Source: Candolleomyces eurysporus
Lineage: Eukaryota; Basidiomycota; Agaricomycetes; Agaricales; Psathyrellaceae
DNA: 64,000 bases
Direction of reading: 5' to 3'
NCBI GenBank assembly: GCA_027579435.1
Contig: JANBPK010000763.1
Coordinates: 23,167-87,166, forward strand
Below the pieces are notes generated by a model that was not told the DNA's origin, searched no databases, and worked only from the letters and a program-made list of their open reading frames with translations. Each line of letters begins with the position of its first letter. Within the stretch, counting starts at the first letter, position 1. The position numbers and the translations under genes are program-made. Of this stretch, positions 39,605 to 51,321 are shown in pieces.

Positions 39605-42600
39605 ATGTGGCTGATCTCTGGGCCCTTTGACGGGGAGGTCGTCGGGGAAGTAAACTTCCAAAGTGAGTCTGAGCTGTAATCGTCGCGTCTCCGAATGTGG
39701 CTGGCTGACTGGTGGCTGACAACCAGAGACCAAGCTGTTGAAGACGGATAGAGACTACAAGGTTGGAAGGAAGGGTACAGACTTGCTGATCAATAGCAAG
39801 AAGATATCCGCACCCCATGGGTGCTTTGCTGTTGCCAAGTTTGGTGTCAAGGACATTGTGAGTGTACCTATCTTCCAGCCTGTTGTCGCTTTCAGTGCTG
39901 ATAAACCAATCCTATTTGTGTCAAATACGAACAGGAGAAGCCCACGAGCGTTCCTGGGCTCACGTTTACGAGCCAGAAGAAGACGTTCAAAGTTATTAGG
40001 GGCGACAATGCCTTGGATTACTCTATTGGTGTTTCTGCAGAACTGCAGGACGGAGACGAAGTAGTTCTCTTGCCGGGGCATAATGTCAAGTGCGCATCTC
40101 ATGCTCTCATGCCCCTTACAACGCTGACGATCCACGTCGCTTTGCAGAGTTCATTGGTTGAAAGCATGCTGTTACCCAAGCTCAGAACTGGAAGACACCT
40201 CTCGCTGCGGCCCACTCGGTGCGTGTTGTCGTATACAACAGTCCGCAGCTCGATCCAACCTGACATACACATCTCTGCCACCATAGGCATCCACGTCGTC
40301 TCCCAACCAAGCCCCGACGTGACCCACCACCTCACTTCAGAGTTCTCCGCATCAGCGGACATCGCGACCTCTCTCATCTCCTCTGCCCGCTTCGTCAAAC
40401 CCGAATGGCTGCAAGAGGTTCTTCGCCTGGGCGACCCCGCGTCCCCAGGCACCATCTCACCTTTTGAAGAAAACTTCAATCTGCCTTCTGTCACAAAGTA
40501 CAGGCCCGGCTTTGCTTCAACACTCGACCCTCCGCAAAAAGTTTACAATATTTGGGAACCAAACGAAGAGCGGCTGCATATCTTCAAGGAGTACAGATTC
40601 TTGTGCGTCGGAGAGAAAGCGAGACCCGCACCTTTGGACCTGAGACAGATGCTCGAACGCGGAGATGGCACGTACGAGAACTTTGACGTCCATCTGGGCG
40701 TAGATAAGTTCCGTCGGGCCGTTACAAGAGGACTAGCGAAGCAAGGGAAGAAGCTGGTCCTTGTCGGCGATGAAGGCTTGCTTGCTGCTGCTGTTGGAAA
40801 GGATGTTCTGAGGGATTTTGTGCAGGAAGCGACAAAGTAGGTTTCTCTTTTGGTGTTTCCATTTGCTTGTTAACTGACCTTTGGCAGTTGTAATTTGAAA
40901 ATTTCCCCTCCGGAGTCACTTGTTCAGGCCGTTTTAGAGGTTGATACGTCGAAGCTTGATCCTCCTCCGCCCCCTGAGCCATCTGCCGAAGAGGGTAAGT
41001 CGGACGTTTGTGCGTTTTTGGTGAATGTAACTCATAATTCCTTTCTTTCCTTGCAGAGAGTGTAGCTCCCAACACGATTGAACAAGAGTCGCCCATGGTG
41101 GTGGAGGAGGAATCCGCTCCCGCTCCGCCTCCGACACGCCGTCGTTTGCTAAAACGAACAGCTGCTTCTCGGGAGCCTTCCGTCGCTCCTGAACCCCAGC
41201 CAGAATCGCGGAATGCAGAACCACCCCCAAAACCTGTGATGCGTTTGAAGCGGGTGCGTACCCTCGCCTTTCCGTGCTTATCTCTTCTGATTATGAACTA
41301 CACACGACTAGGCAACCCGCCGACACCAAGATTCCGACATGGTGACNGGGATTAGATGACCCATCTTCCATCCTCGACTCGGTCCCCGACTTGGATCCTG
41401 CACCCACACCAATGGCTGTTGAAGCTCCTGTTGTATGTATCCATATTATGGTTTCTAGGCCCTTTGCTTACCCATTTGGCATCTAGGCTCCGACGCCAAC
41501 CAAACCAGCCAGACTCAAACGTAGGGCGAAACAAGCCTCCACAGCCGAGTCCAACCCGCTTGAATCTGTCCAAGAAACATTTGAAATTCAAGATTCGTAC
41601 CGAGAGCCACCGCTCAAGAAATTTAAAGCCCTGTTTGACGCGAGTGATCCTGATAGGCTCTCTCAAACGGGCGGTCTGTTGGAATCGCAGACTGGGCTGG
41701 ACGACGACGTCTTTGGAGGGATGACAACAGGCACCGGCTCGCAAACTCAAACCGAAACGCAAGCTAGAACACACAATAGCAGTGGCAGTTCGAAACATTC
41801 CTCGAAGCGTGGAGCTTCTTTGACAGTTCTTAGGCAGGAGGAAGAGGAGAGCCCGCCTATGACTGTGGAATCAACTGGTGTGTCTAAGAAAAGGAGGCTA
41901 GAAGAGGTTGTTGGGGACGACGACGACGCCGAGCTGGTCAATGCGAGTGCAGAGGGCCCTGCTAAGAAGAAGAGGACCACAATGCCACCGCCTAGCAGTA
42001 CTCGAAGCGTAGCCGGTGCTCCTGCCAGCACTCCTGCTGCTGGGCCTTCGTCCTCCAACGCTCGAGGGGCAAGCAAACCTCCTTCCACGGCACCCCAACC
42101 GTTCGCATCACCGTCAAAATCTAAACCCAAGGCTAAAGGAGCAGACCCCGGCAAACCGGACAAGGACACAGCGTTCCTCAAAGCCATTGCGTCGACAAAG
42201 CGGGGCAAGAAAAACGAAGACGAATTTGATCGAGAGTTTAACAAATTGAAAATCTCGAAACCTGATCTGAATAGCAATAATGCAGATGAGCCAGAGAAGG
42301 AATGGGCCGTCTTAGCTGAGTTTGGCGATGACACTGGGTTGCGAGGGAATTTCATGACGATCCTCGAGATGGAGGTCTTCAAGCAACGCACAGATAATGG
42401 ACAGCGAGCAGAGACGAGCGGGGAAGGGAAGCCAGAGTGGCAAGGGAAGCCCAATTTCAAGAAGTTCAAAAGAAAGGATGTCCACACCGAGAGACCCAAG
42501 ATCGCGCTGTATGTGAACGACGAGGATGATTGTGGGTTGGGATCAAGTAAGCCTTGTTTCATTGTTCGATCCGGTGAGTTACATAGTCTAACGATGCGGC

Positions 42601-43208
42601 CTCGCAGCGTACTGGAAAAGCGGCAACTCTCAGTCACAAACTCAGGTCAAAGGGGCTTCTCAGGAGGCACCAAAGTCAAAACCNAAAACCAAAATCAACA
42701 GCCAAATCCAAGCGAGGTCCGACCGCAGAGCCATCAGATGGTGAGGGCGATGAGATACCACCTCCACCGCCCGCCCAGCACGCTCGGTCTCAGCGGGGTG
42801 CTTCCAAGCCTCCTTCCTCNGAGTAAGCCTGCCTCCAGGGCAAGTTCCCGAGCAGGCTCTGCCGCTCCGTCCACGCAAAAGAGGAAAGCTAGCGCTACTA
42901 CCTCTCGTCGCCGTCAGATTACCATCGTCGAGGAAGATGACGATGACGACGGGGAAGAACCGTTGTTCTTGCCGAATGACGATCCTATGAGTCAAGATAT
43001 GTTCGTTGACAATGTCGAAGAGGACGACCAAGTGAGCACGCTGAGGTCGAACGGGTCGTTTGAAAGACCCAAGGCAGCACCGAAGAAGTCTGCGGCTGCT
43101 GCTACAACCGCGAAGGGGAAAGCGAAGGGCGCCCCCAAGAAAAAGGCTATGATTCGGGACGATTCGGACGACGAAGCCGTTTTCAAGGGATTCGGGAGGA
43201 GGAAATAA
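39605..43208 (+). CDS. nbs1: NBS1 (nibrin) homologue, MRN complex subunit
   Basis: Exons: 39605-39662, 39727-39857, 39935-40836, 40888-40994, 41057-41253, 41312-41432, 41487-42546, 42608-43208. In frame (1057 residues) after dropping the Ns at 41347, 42684 and 42821. The protein opens MWLISGPFDGE with an FHA domain (YKVGRKGTDLL, KISAPHGCF), followed by BRCT-type sequence (IGIHVVSQPSPDVTHHL, ARFVKPEWLQEVLRLGD). A long basic/acidic disordered region follows. Near the C terminus NFKKFKRKDV matches the Mre11-binding motif, and the end (DDEAVFKGFGRRK) is acidic-F-x-x-F-basic, resembling the ATM/Tel1-binding tail. NBS1 recruits Mre11-Rad50 and Tel1 to DNA breaks in the nucleus. A possible 58-nt intron (40090-40147) inside exon 3 would give VKVHWLKACC at the FHA end but breaks the frame downstream. 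Confidence 0.85.
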
Positions 43209-43624
43209 CAGAATGCGCCCGATGGGACGGGGACCTCTGGCGTTCTCCCTGATACGCACTACTACTACGTTTGCTTTGCTACGCCCGCTCGGTATACCTA
43301 TTTTTTTGCTTTTTGGACTCATTTGCTTATTTCATTTCACTCTTCTTCTTGCTTTAATGCATAACTTCTTCCACAGTAATCATTTTCTGATAACGCTGAT
43401 TCTTGTCTTTCTTCCTGGAAAAGACCATGCTCGGCAAGGACTTGTCGGACCGTAGTGGGTAATGGGCGCCAAACCTTAATCGAGAGAAGGCATATAAAAC
43501 GTCACAGCATGGTGTGATGAGAATTCTGTGACATGCCCACTATTAGTACCTCTTTCCCGCTCCTTCATCCCTTTCTCTGAGTGTTTCAATCTACATCCAC
43601 ATCTACTGACCTCTCCCTTCCGAG
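43209..43624. other. Short intergenic region
   Basis: 3' region of NBS1 and promoter of the next gene. Nothing else seen. Confidence 0.5.
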
Positions 43625-45249
43625 ATGCATCCTCCTTCGCCGGTTCAATCAGAGTGAGTCTGTCCGGCTTTACACCGCCCTGATTTGCTGTTCTGACCGA
43701 ACCTCCTTCCCCAATATAGGCCTGGTGCTCAAAAGAGCGAAATCGTCCATATCAGTGAGTCGGTACAGTGCTCGTGTTTGAAAGAGCCCGTGTACTAACA
43801 TGTACCATTCGAAATGCAGTTAGGGACGTGCGAAATATGAGATTAGATGATCATGAAACAACAGCGCCGCCCCCCAGAGATCAAATGACCCCATGCCCTG
43901 ATACCCACTTTCCGGCGTTACAGGTGGCTCATTTGCAGTGAGTTTCGAGTATCAATTGTGATTCCTGGTGTAACTGACAGTAATTTGATTCTAGGCCGAC
44001 GCTGGAGGATGAAGTTTTGCCGCACCTCAGTGAGCCGTTTCAATATTGCTGTTGAGATGATCACGAGGGCTAACGAGTTGTAGGCCAAGGTGTTAGGAAC
44101 TTGAAATTGTCTGACTACAGACCCATACCTTCGGCAAATTCTGAGACGCCCAGAACACTATCATCGCTGGCGTGCTCTCAGCGCCTTCAAGACGTATTTG
44201 AATCAAGTGGATCACCACCGTCTTCATCCAGAAGCAGACCATCCTTGACCCCCTTTGATCAAGTTTACCAATTGGAGACACCACCTCCTCCACCCTCGAA
44301 CTCGGAGCCAGAGCTCACTCCTTTCCCTCAGTCCCTTCAATCTTATACCCCCGGTCCAAGTCGACCTCATCCACGACCTCTCCCTTCACTACCGTCGTCA
44401 CATCACCGGAGGCGTCTACGGCTAGGCCTAGCCCCTCATCATGACCCCTCCAATCCGACTGGCGTGAACGCCCAGCACCCTGTCGGATACCCTTTCTACA
44501 TCACCCAGCTTTCGGCTCACCTCGGGGAGCGAGACAACTGCTACCCATTATGGTACCAAATCCTTGCCTATTGGTTTCCTCAGCACGAAGGATTCGAGAT
44601 CTACAACGAGTGGCAGCCACCGTCATATGACGGCGTGCAGCCCAATATTTTCAATCCAACTGTTGCTTCGATTGCTGTCGTATATGGGAGGAGTCCCGTG
44701 GTTCTTCTGCAGATACATGATTCTTATTCGGTTGTGTCGGACTTTGTTAGTACGCCACAACCCTCATCCACTCCCAGGTCGCCATCATGGTCCTCAACAA
44801 GACGGCGTTCGTCAGGACGTTCCAATTTACCTTCACCTTCCAGTAGCTCTCACCGCTCAACATCACTTTCGTCCCATCCTTACCTGAGTCGTCCTCTTCT
44901 CCCTTGTCAAACAGATTCGTCCCCTCCTCCGTCACCCCCGGTAAAGATCAGTGAAAAGGAGAAAGCGGCGATGAAAGTGGGCGCTGAACGACTCTTCGAT
45001 GACGCCGCCCTCTTCAGCTCACTCCCCACCCTCTGCGTCATCGCAACCATGGGTAAATACTGGAGTGGCTTCTCAAGGTCCACAGATATGACGAGCGGGG
45101 ATGCGCGGGTGATGTTGGGCGGATTTGAGTGGTTTGGAAATTGGGACTCCATGGCGGGTGCTGTGGGGAAAAGCTCCTTTGAGGTGATGGGCAGGTGCTT
45201 TGAGGCTGCTAAGAGGAATTGCAGGGCGGTAAGGAGGGAACGTGAGTGA
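43625..45249 (+). CDS. Fungal hypothetical protein, possibly PD-(D/E)XK-fold derived
   Basis: Exons: 43625-43653, 43720-43754, 43820-43937, 43995-44029, 44084-45249; 460 residues, fully in frame. The four small 5' exons read MHPPSPVQSE, then RDVRNMRLDDHETTA, a lead I associate with an expanded basidiomycete family. The core is VGYPFYITQLSAHLGERDN, then YPLWYQILAYWFPQHEG, then VASIAVVYGRSPVVLLQIHD. In related proteins the last block often reads L-x-E-x-K-PP and resembles a nuclease-fold strand; here the acidic and Lys residues are absent, so catalysis is unlikely. Two Ser/Pro-rich low-complexity inserts are present. Family assignment is inference and function is unknown. Confidence 0.7.
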
Positions 45250-45499
45250 GAGAAGGGGAGGACTGGTTCAGCTTCTTCGTGTTCAAGGTAGCCTGCAGTT
45301 ACATAAATACATCTTATAATGAGCGGCATTTCGATAGAAGCATACCGTGTCCGTAAAAGAAAGCCCACAAACACGGCACCAGAACATGTGTAGCGTCCAT
45401 TGTTGATTCCTCTGTTGACTACACCTCCATTCCCGTTTCCCACCTCATGTCATCAAGTACGAGGAGGAGAAGGGCCTCTAGGTTGCAAATGCGCAACTT

Positions 45500-45935
45500 T
45501 CCCCAGGCCCCCAGCCTCCCTCCCAGCAACTCTTCCCATCAAACAGCCGTTTGGTGGTCCAAAGTCACTAAGGGTATATCTTCTCTTTCTTCTTTTTGTG
45601 TTGCGGTATGACGACGTTTGTAGACGGTGTAACAGTCGCCACGCCCATTACCAGGACAATTTTATGAAATGCCCGGAGATGGTACTACTACCATCACCAC
45701 CGTCTCGCAAACCATCTACTCGGTGGGCGTCAAGAACATTGTAGCCAGATGCAACCCATGGACCTCCGACGAGGCTCACAGGCCACCGTCAACCGTGTCG
45801 TCTCCTTCCCCTCCTCGCACGCCAAATCAGTGACCACCATCGCCGAAATCGCTCAAGTCACCACCATCTCCGCCAACGGCGACACCCACGTCGGCAATCT
45901 CATCGCCTGTCGTCGACAGTACCCTCCACGACAAA
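45500..45935 (+). pseudogene. HSP60 (mitochondrial chaperonin) gene fragment
   Basis: Pieces of HSP60 in order: KQPFGGPK, then [42 protein letters not shown], and [19 protein letters not shown]. They lie in different frames, with a one-base loss at the CNP/MDL junction and further damage between DGVTVA and GDGTTT. Homology ends abruptly after HVGNLIA. A 50-bp GT...AG intron (45574-45623) is retained between GGPK and DGVTVA, so this is a genomic duplicate, not a retrocopy. It cannot encode a chaperonin. Confidence 0.8.
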
Positions 45936-46130
45936 ACCCACCTCCTTGAACCTGGTGCCATCATCTTCATCCTCGAATATGCGGAGGGGAGCTCTCCAGC
46001 TACACCGTCACCCATGGCCACACGCGATTTGGAACCAAGCAGTGAATATCGCCCCAAGTTTGCTTGCATGATTTCATAATTTATGGGTGTCTTTGGGGCG
46101 AAAGGTACCCCCTCTTTGATCTCTACCATC

Positions 46131-48791
46131 ATGTCCACACCGGTCACCACGCAAGTCCCAGTCTGGTGCGTTTTGTACGGTCCTGGACAACGCGTTGATG
46201 GATACGCAACTCGTATGTACCTTGAGAGTACCAAGTGTATTGAAGACATCAAGGTCGAGTTCAAGGTGGTGATGCACGAGGCACTGAAGACCGTCCCGAC
46301 AGCGTATATCTCGGTATGGAAAGCAGTTGGAGCCGAGCCTCTCACTCCTGGAGATCGCGACCTTTCAAAGAAGATCCCAGAACTATTCAAGAACAACCAA
46401 CTTGAACTCCAGCCCGTCGACAAGAAAATACACGAGTTGAACCTCCAGGGGCGGCGAGAAGTACTCGTCGTCAAGTACGGTTTGGACCCGGAACCCCAGG
46501 GTGAGCGTTATTCTTCTTGACACCATCTCCTCGTTGACGTCTCTCTTCTGCAAGCCGAGGAAATCGATGAAACCCCTTGTCTCAAACCCTTACCCTCCGA
46601 ATACCACTGCATGGTCATGACTGCACATCAACGAGGCATCGTCAAAGCCGAGGACCTCATCTTGAGTAAAATTTACGAAGAGCAGGAGCAGAAGACCTTC
46701 GTTCAAGATTTCGAGAACATCCTCAATAGACCCCGTCGCATTAGTCGTGGTGAGGCGATCAAAGCTTTAGATGATGGTCCGTTTCTCTTCTCTCAAAGCA
46801 TTGTTCTCCATCGCTGAAACGAGTCCAAAGTGATAGTGGCTCTAGATGACGCTATCAACCGGATACACATATCCGGGAAGGCCGCCCCTGCTGGTTCTAC
46901 GAAGGCCGCCCCTTCCGATACGAAGAACGACGCCCTCTTGGGATCTCAGGATGTCATAATGTCCGTTCCTGAGTCGAATCCCCAAGTTGAGGATCAGGGA
47001 TACGTCTGCAGCCTTTCGGAGGTCCACCATATCCAGACCGTGTGGGACAGCAATTATTCCCCAGCACCAGCACCGGGAGAGGGCTCAATTCCCGGGCTTT
47101 ATACCCAAGCCTCCGCCGATGCTGCTATTTTCGTTCCATTTACGTACGGTTGGAGAAACCGCAAGGGCTTCAGCTTCAAGTCGTGAGTATCCCGTCTTTC
47201 CGACCTCCGGGACCCATTAATTGGCGCTCTTTATTAGTTTTACATACAGTTGGCCGTTCAAAATCTTCATTAAAGTCGAAGAGCAACTCTTTTCTTATCA
47301 TCCTAAAAGTGATTTTCAATTCGCATATGGGGAAGTAATCCGTTTCCTTGCGGAAGTCCAATCACAGCAAGACAACGTCAACGACAAACACCGCATGTTG
47401 CTTCAAGCAGCGTCCCTCGTTAAATTTGCGAACGCGCGTTTGGAGATGTACCAGGCAGAAAAGAACTTCTGTCTAGTGACGACATACATCACCATGTCTG
47501 GGATCGCAGAACGAAGGATTGTCTATCAGGATGGGGATACAGTGCGTGACGTACCTTCATGAAAGATAAACTCTAACCTCTCCTAGGTCAAATACACCAA
47601 AGCTCGAAGATTCAGCCTTAATGAACGAAAAAAACTCATTGGTTTCCTCGTCGGACTGTATAATCTCGCATCGCTGGTGGCAGAAGTAGATGACGAGGAG
47701 ACTTTGGAAAACCTATGGTCCAGTGTTGGCCGGCTCATCAGCGCATCTCAAGAGACTGCGAAAAACCCAGATGTCAATCACTGGACAAGTCCTAAAACCA
47801 GCCGCAAAGAGCCGAGAGGGGGATTCACGGGATCGTCGGCCTCCCGACGACAGAAAACAGCAGATGGTGGGGATGAATTCATAGAGGACATCACAGCGGC
47901 GGGGTACGAGGTGGAACCCTCAGACTTTGAGGACAGCTCGGGTGGTAAATGGGAATTAATGAACCCGGTATGAAAATCCCTTGGCTCCCCTGCATGCTAT
48001 CTCATAATTTCCTGCAGCCGCCGTCATCCAGGGTTTGGACTGTGTACAGACGATCAGACATCCAGCAAACGAGGCCCCTGATTGCAAAACGAATGTCCAG
48101 GTCTTCGCCACACGAGCTCGAAATTCTGCAATACCTACATTCCGGGACACCGCGATCGCCATACATCATCGCCCTGGATCATTATTTCGCTACTCACGCA
48201 GCGACCTATCTCGTCTTCCCGAAACTGAACCGTATCAACGAAAACTCTCTCCACGGTGGCAGGATCAAGCAGCCTTGTCAAAGCCTCATCGAGGGAGTCG
48301 CCTACCTTCATGCGAACCGGGTCGCTCACCTGGATCTGAAACCGGACAACCTTCTCTACAATGCCGCTGGGCAGCTGAAGATCATCGACTTCGACATCGC
48401 AGTGCGAGTTAAGGATGACGACGAGGAGATTGAAGGCTACCGCGGTACTCCTGGCTGGACAGCGCCTGAGGTTGGATATGAAGGTGGCCCAAAGAGAAGG
48501 TATAGCGCTATCAAGGCTGATCGGTGGGCCTGTGGTCGCATTCTCCGGATATTCCTCCAATATGAACCTACGAGCGGTTTCTCAACTCTCGCTCAGCACC
48601 TGATGGCAACGAACCCTAGCGAGCGACCAGCAATCGTTCGGTGGCAAGTTAACCTTGGATGTGCGGAGGAAGTGAAGCCGGCTGAAGGACTCTTAGGTCA
48701 GCGAGAAGATTTTGACGACTGCAGTGGTCTCGCCCCACTTGCGAAGAGGGCAAAGGTATGTGAAACCGATCGTAGCATTGTAGATGGTTGA
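46131..48791 (+). CDS. Crinkler-like N-terminal domain fused to a protein kinase
   Basis: Exons: 46131-46500, 46555-46776, 46831-47182, 47238-47541, 47587-47967, 48018-48791; 800 residues, every junction in frame. Residues 1-120 resemble the ubiquitin-like header of fungal Crinkler-type proteins (AYISVWKAVGAEPL... then REVLVVKYGL). A helical middle follows. The last 250 residues are a protein kinase: PLIAKRM (beta-3 Lys), HELEILQYL (alpha-C Glu), AHLDLKPDNLL (catalytic loop) and KIIDFDIAVRV (DFD in place of DFG), then GTPGWTAPEV. No clear Gly-rich loop. The key catalytic residues are present, so activity is plausible. Kinase-bearing CRN-type proteins are known from oomycetes and fungi, mostly with unresolved roles. 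The header assignment is inference; the kinase is clear. Confidence 0.75.
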
Positions 48792-48852
48792 TTCGGGGTT
48801 GGAGCGTTGCTTCCGTTTTCTCCTTTCCTTTCTGCTCTCTTCATGTCATTAG

Positions 48853-49163
48853 GCAGCCACATGGAGCCACCCGTGGTAAAAAGGTGATGTGCGCGCTGGC
48901 TCAGTGGCTCCTTCGTGGCTTGCCCGTGGCTTTGAACATAGCTTTATTCTTGCTTCAAAGACTATGAAACAGAAGAGTAGCAGTCCTCTATGTGCATCAA
49001 GAGTTTTTGAGGTATATACCAAGATTTTTTCCCTTTGGTTCTTTCCTTACAGTCCTCTTCTAAGCCACAGGAAGCCACAGAGCCCACTCTCGGGGCCATG
49101 AGCTTGAGCCACCGGGCCGGCGCGCACATCACCTTTTTACCACGGGTGGCTCCATGTGGCTGC
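48853..49163. mobile_element. MITE-like element with 58-bp terminal inverted repeats
   Basis: 48853-48910 and 49106-49163 are inverted copies, with the outer 44 bp identical (outer end GCAGCCACATGGAGCCACCC). The element is 311 bp and non-coding. Short motifs GTGGCT (left) and AGCCAC (right) recur inside the arms, like subterminal repeats of hAT-type elements. No clear target-site duplication was seen. It sits between the Crinkler-like kinase and a NACHT gene. Confidence 0.75.
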
Positions 49164-49215
49164 GCACAAACTGCCTATTTTCTTCTGCTGCTCCCTCACA
49201 GCTACCACCATCATC

Positions 49216-51321
49216 ATGTCCAATGTATCATACTTTGGGAACGCGAACAATGTCGTCGCAAAAAAGCTGACTTTCAATACCTACGTGTCAGATGGTGATG
49301 GTCAGTGAATCGAAGTCATGTAAGGAGAGTTGACGAAACTGATGAACCTGATACTAGCCCTTCAATTTTTGTACAACCACTCCGCAACAGGAGCTATGCA
49401 CGACTCGGAAGAACGGTTTCCTTCCCCATTGTGCCACGCCGGAACTCGCAAGGCTGTTGTGACTCGCATTACCGCCTGGTATGGGTACTTAACCCGACCT
49501 AAGAAGCGAATTATGTGGGTCCACGCGCCGGCAGGGTACGGCAAGACCGCTGTTGCAGGAACGGTCTCGAAGATATTGGAAGAGAAAGCGGGGCTAGATT
49601 TCTGTCCTGTGGGGGCCACGTTCTTTTTCTGGAGGACGTCTCCAGAGCGCAACAGCCCCGCATGCTTCATCATCACCATTGCGTACCAGCTCGCTATGTC
49701 GATTCCCGAGCTTAAGCCCCATATCGAGAATGCAATCAAACAGAATCCAATGATTCTCAAGAAGGCTCTCGAAGTTCAGCTTGTCAAGCTGATCGTTGAG
49801 CCCTTCGAGGCCCTGGGCCAGTATGTCGAGGAGATGCCAAATCGATTGATTATCGTCGACGGCCTCGATGAGTGTATCAACTCGAATCAGGAGTCCCGAG
49901 TGGAGAAGAAGTACGCAGAAGATCAGGAAAAGGTTCAGGTCCGGGTCCTTGACCTCATTCATACCCTCCAATCCCTTCAGCTTCCCCTCTCCTTTCTCAT
50001 CCTCAACAGGCCGGAGCCATGGATCAAGCAACACATCGAGTCAAGGCCATTCAGGTCTTCCGTCGAGATCCTGGACCTCTACGAAGTGGGGGACCATATG
50101 AACGACGTGGAGGCCTACATACGGGCAGAGTTATCTCGCATCGCATCAACCATCGACCATTCATCAAATGACGGAGATGTAGAATGGCCCGGAGAGAATC
50201 TTGTGAAGAACTTTGTTTGGAGGACCGATGGTCACATGCTGTATGCTTCTACAGTAATCCGGCACATCGACGATCCATACGATGACCCTAGGAGCCGTCT
50301 CGACAACATTCTCAACTATTCAAAACCAGATTCTGACCTCGTTCACTCTACACCTTTCTTATCCCTCTATCAGCTCTACAAGCAAATTATTCAATCGTGC
50401 CCCGCAAGTAGCCATCGTCTCATGATCGAGGTGCTTGAAGATGTTGTGGCCGCACGAATGATCCTTTCAGGTGGTATAAATCTTCCTCGCGCTCTCGTCA
50501 CCCTGGATCGCCTTTCTGGCCGAGCGCATGGCAGCGGAATTCGAGCTGTTCGAGGTCTGCATGCGGTGCTACACCTACATACGAATGAACGTAACTGGTT
50601 TACTCATTCCTCTTTCACCGGATTCTTAACATCCCCCGAGCTCTCACCTGACTTCACCGTCGACTTAACAAGGGCGTGGAGACGACTCTCATGGGGGTGT
50701 CTCAATTCAATGTCTACGATTACACTGCAGAGTGTGGACGAAGACCATCATCAGGTCGCCCTGGCCAAATGGTCATGGCTTTGGGGTGCCTTTCGCATCT
50801 CGAATCCACCGCTCGCTGAAGCCGAGTATCTCCCTATGGTCCGGAAATTGCTGGAAATCGACTGGACAGCTTGCCTTGTCAAATCATTTCAACGTACAAC
50901 CTCATTCCCTCCTTCATTACGCACCCCCATTAATCGCTATATCCCTCCACCGACCGAGGATATTCTCAACTCCGAATCTAGGCTCTTCCAACAGGTGGAT
51001 TCGCACCTTCGTTCATCGGCGCAGGGTGCCTTGGTGTCGTTCCTGAAAATCTATCAACCGCCGTTGGCCAGCCATGCCCATGTCAGCGTGCCTTTTGTTG
51101 ACAATCTGTCGTCATACCTATTTGCACTCAAGCCGCGTACGGAAGACGTGAAGGAATGGGAGTCTGACAATGTGGTACAGGCTTTGAAGAACCTTTGGCG
51201 GGAGAATCAAGCGTCCTTTGACGTATTGGTTGAAGGTCTCAAGGGGTGGTGGAGGTATAGACGTGGAGTCGAGACCGTTATAAATCATATTTGCCAGGAC
51301 AGCACTGACACTCTCATGTAA
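49216..51321 (+). CDS. NACHT-domain STAND protein (NLR-like)
   Basis: Exons 49216-49300 and 49358-51321, intron 57 nt; 682 residues. The first exon (MSNVSYFGNANNVVAKKL...FNTY) is the short lead common in basidiomycete NACHT proteins. Then comes the HDSEER...CHAGTRKAV linker, P-loop WVHAPAGYGKTAV, sensor-like FFFWRT, Walker B RLIIVDGLDEC, RPEPWIKQHIE and the winged-helix region. The C terminus has no TPR, ANK or WD repeats and ends in helical sequence of unknown role. Such proteins are oligomerising ATPases implicated in nonself recognition. Unlike the 4.5-kb paralogue, this one is intact. Confidence 0.9.

Noticed and set aside
41747..42637. Long minus frame over NBS1
   Set aside because: Antisense of the low-complexity part of NBS1, with no independent start context or domain.
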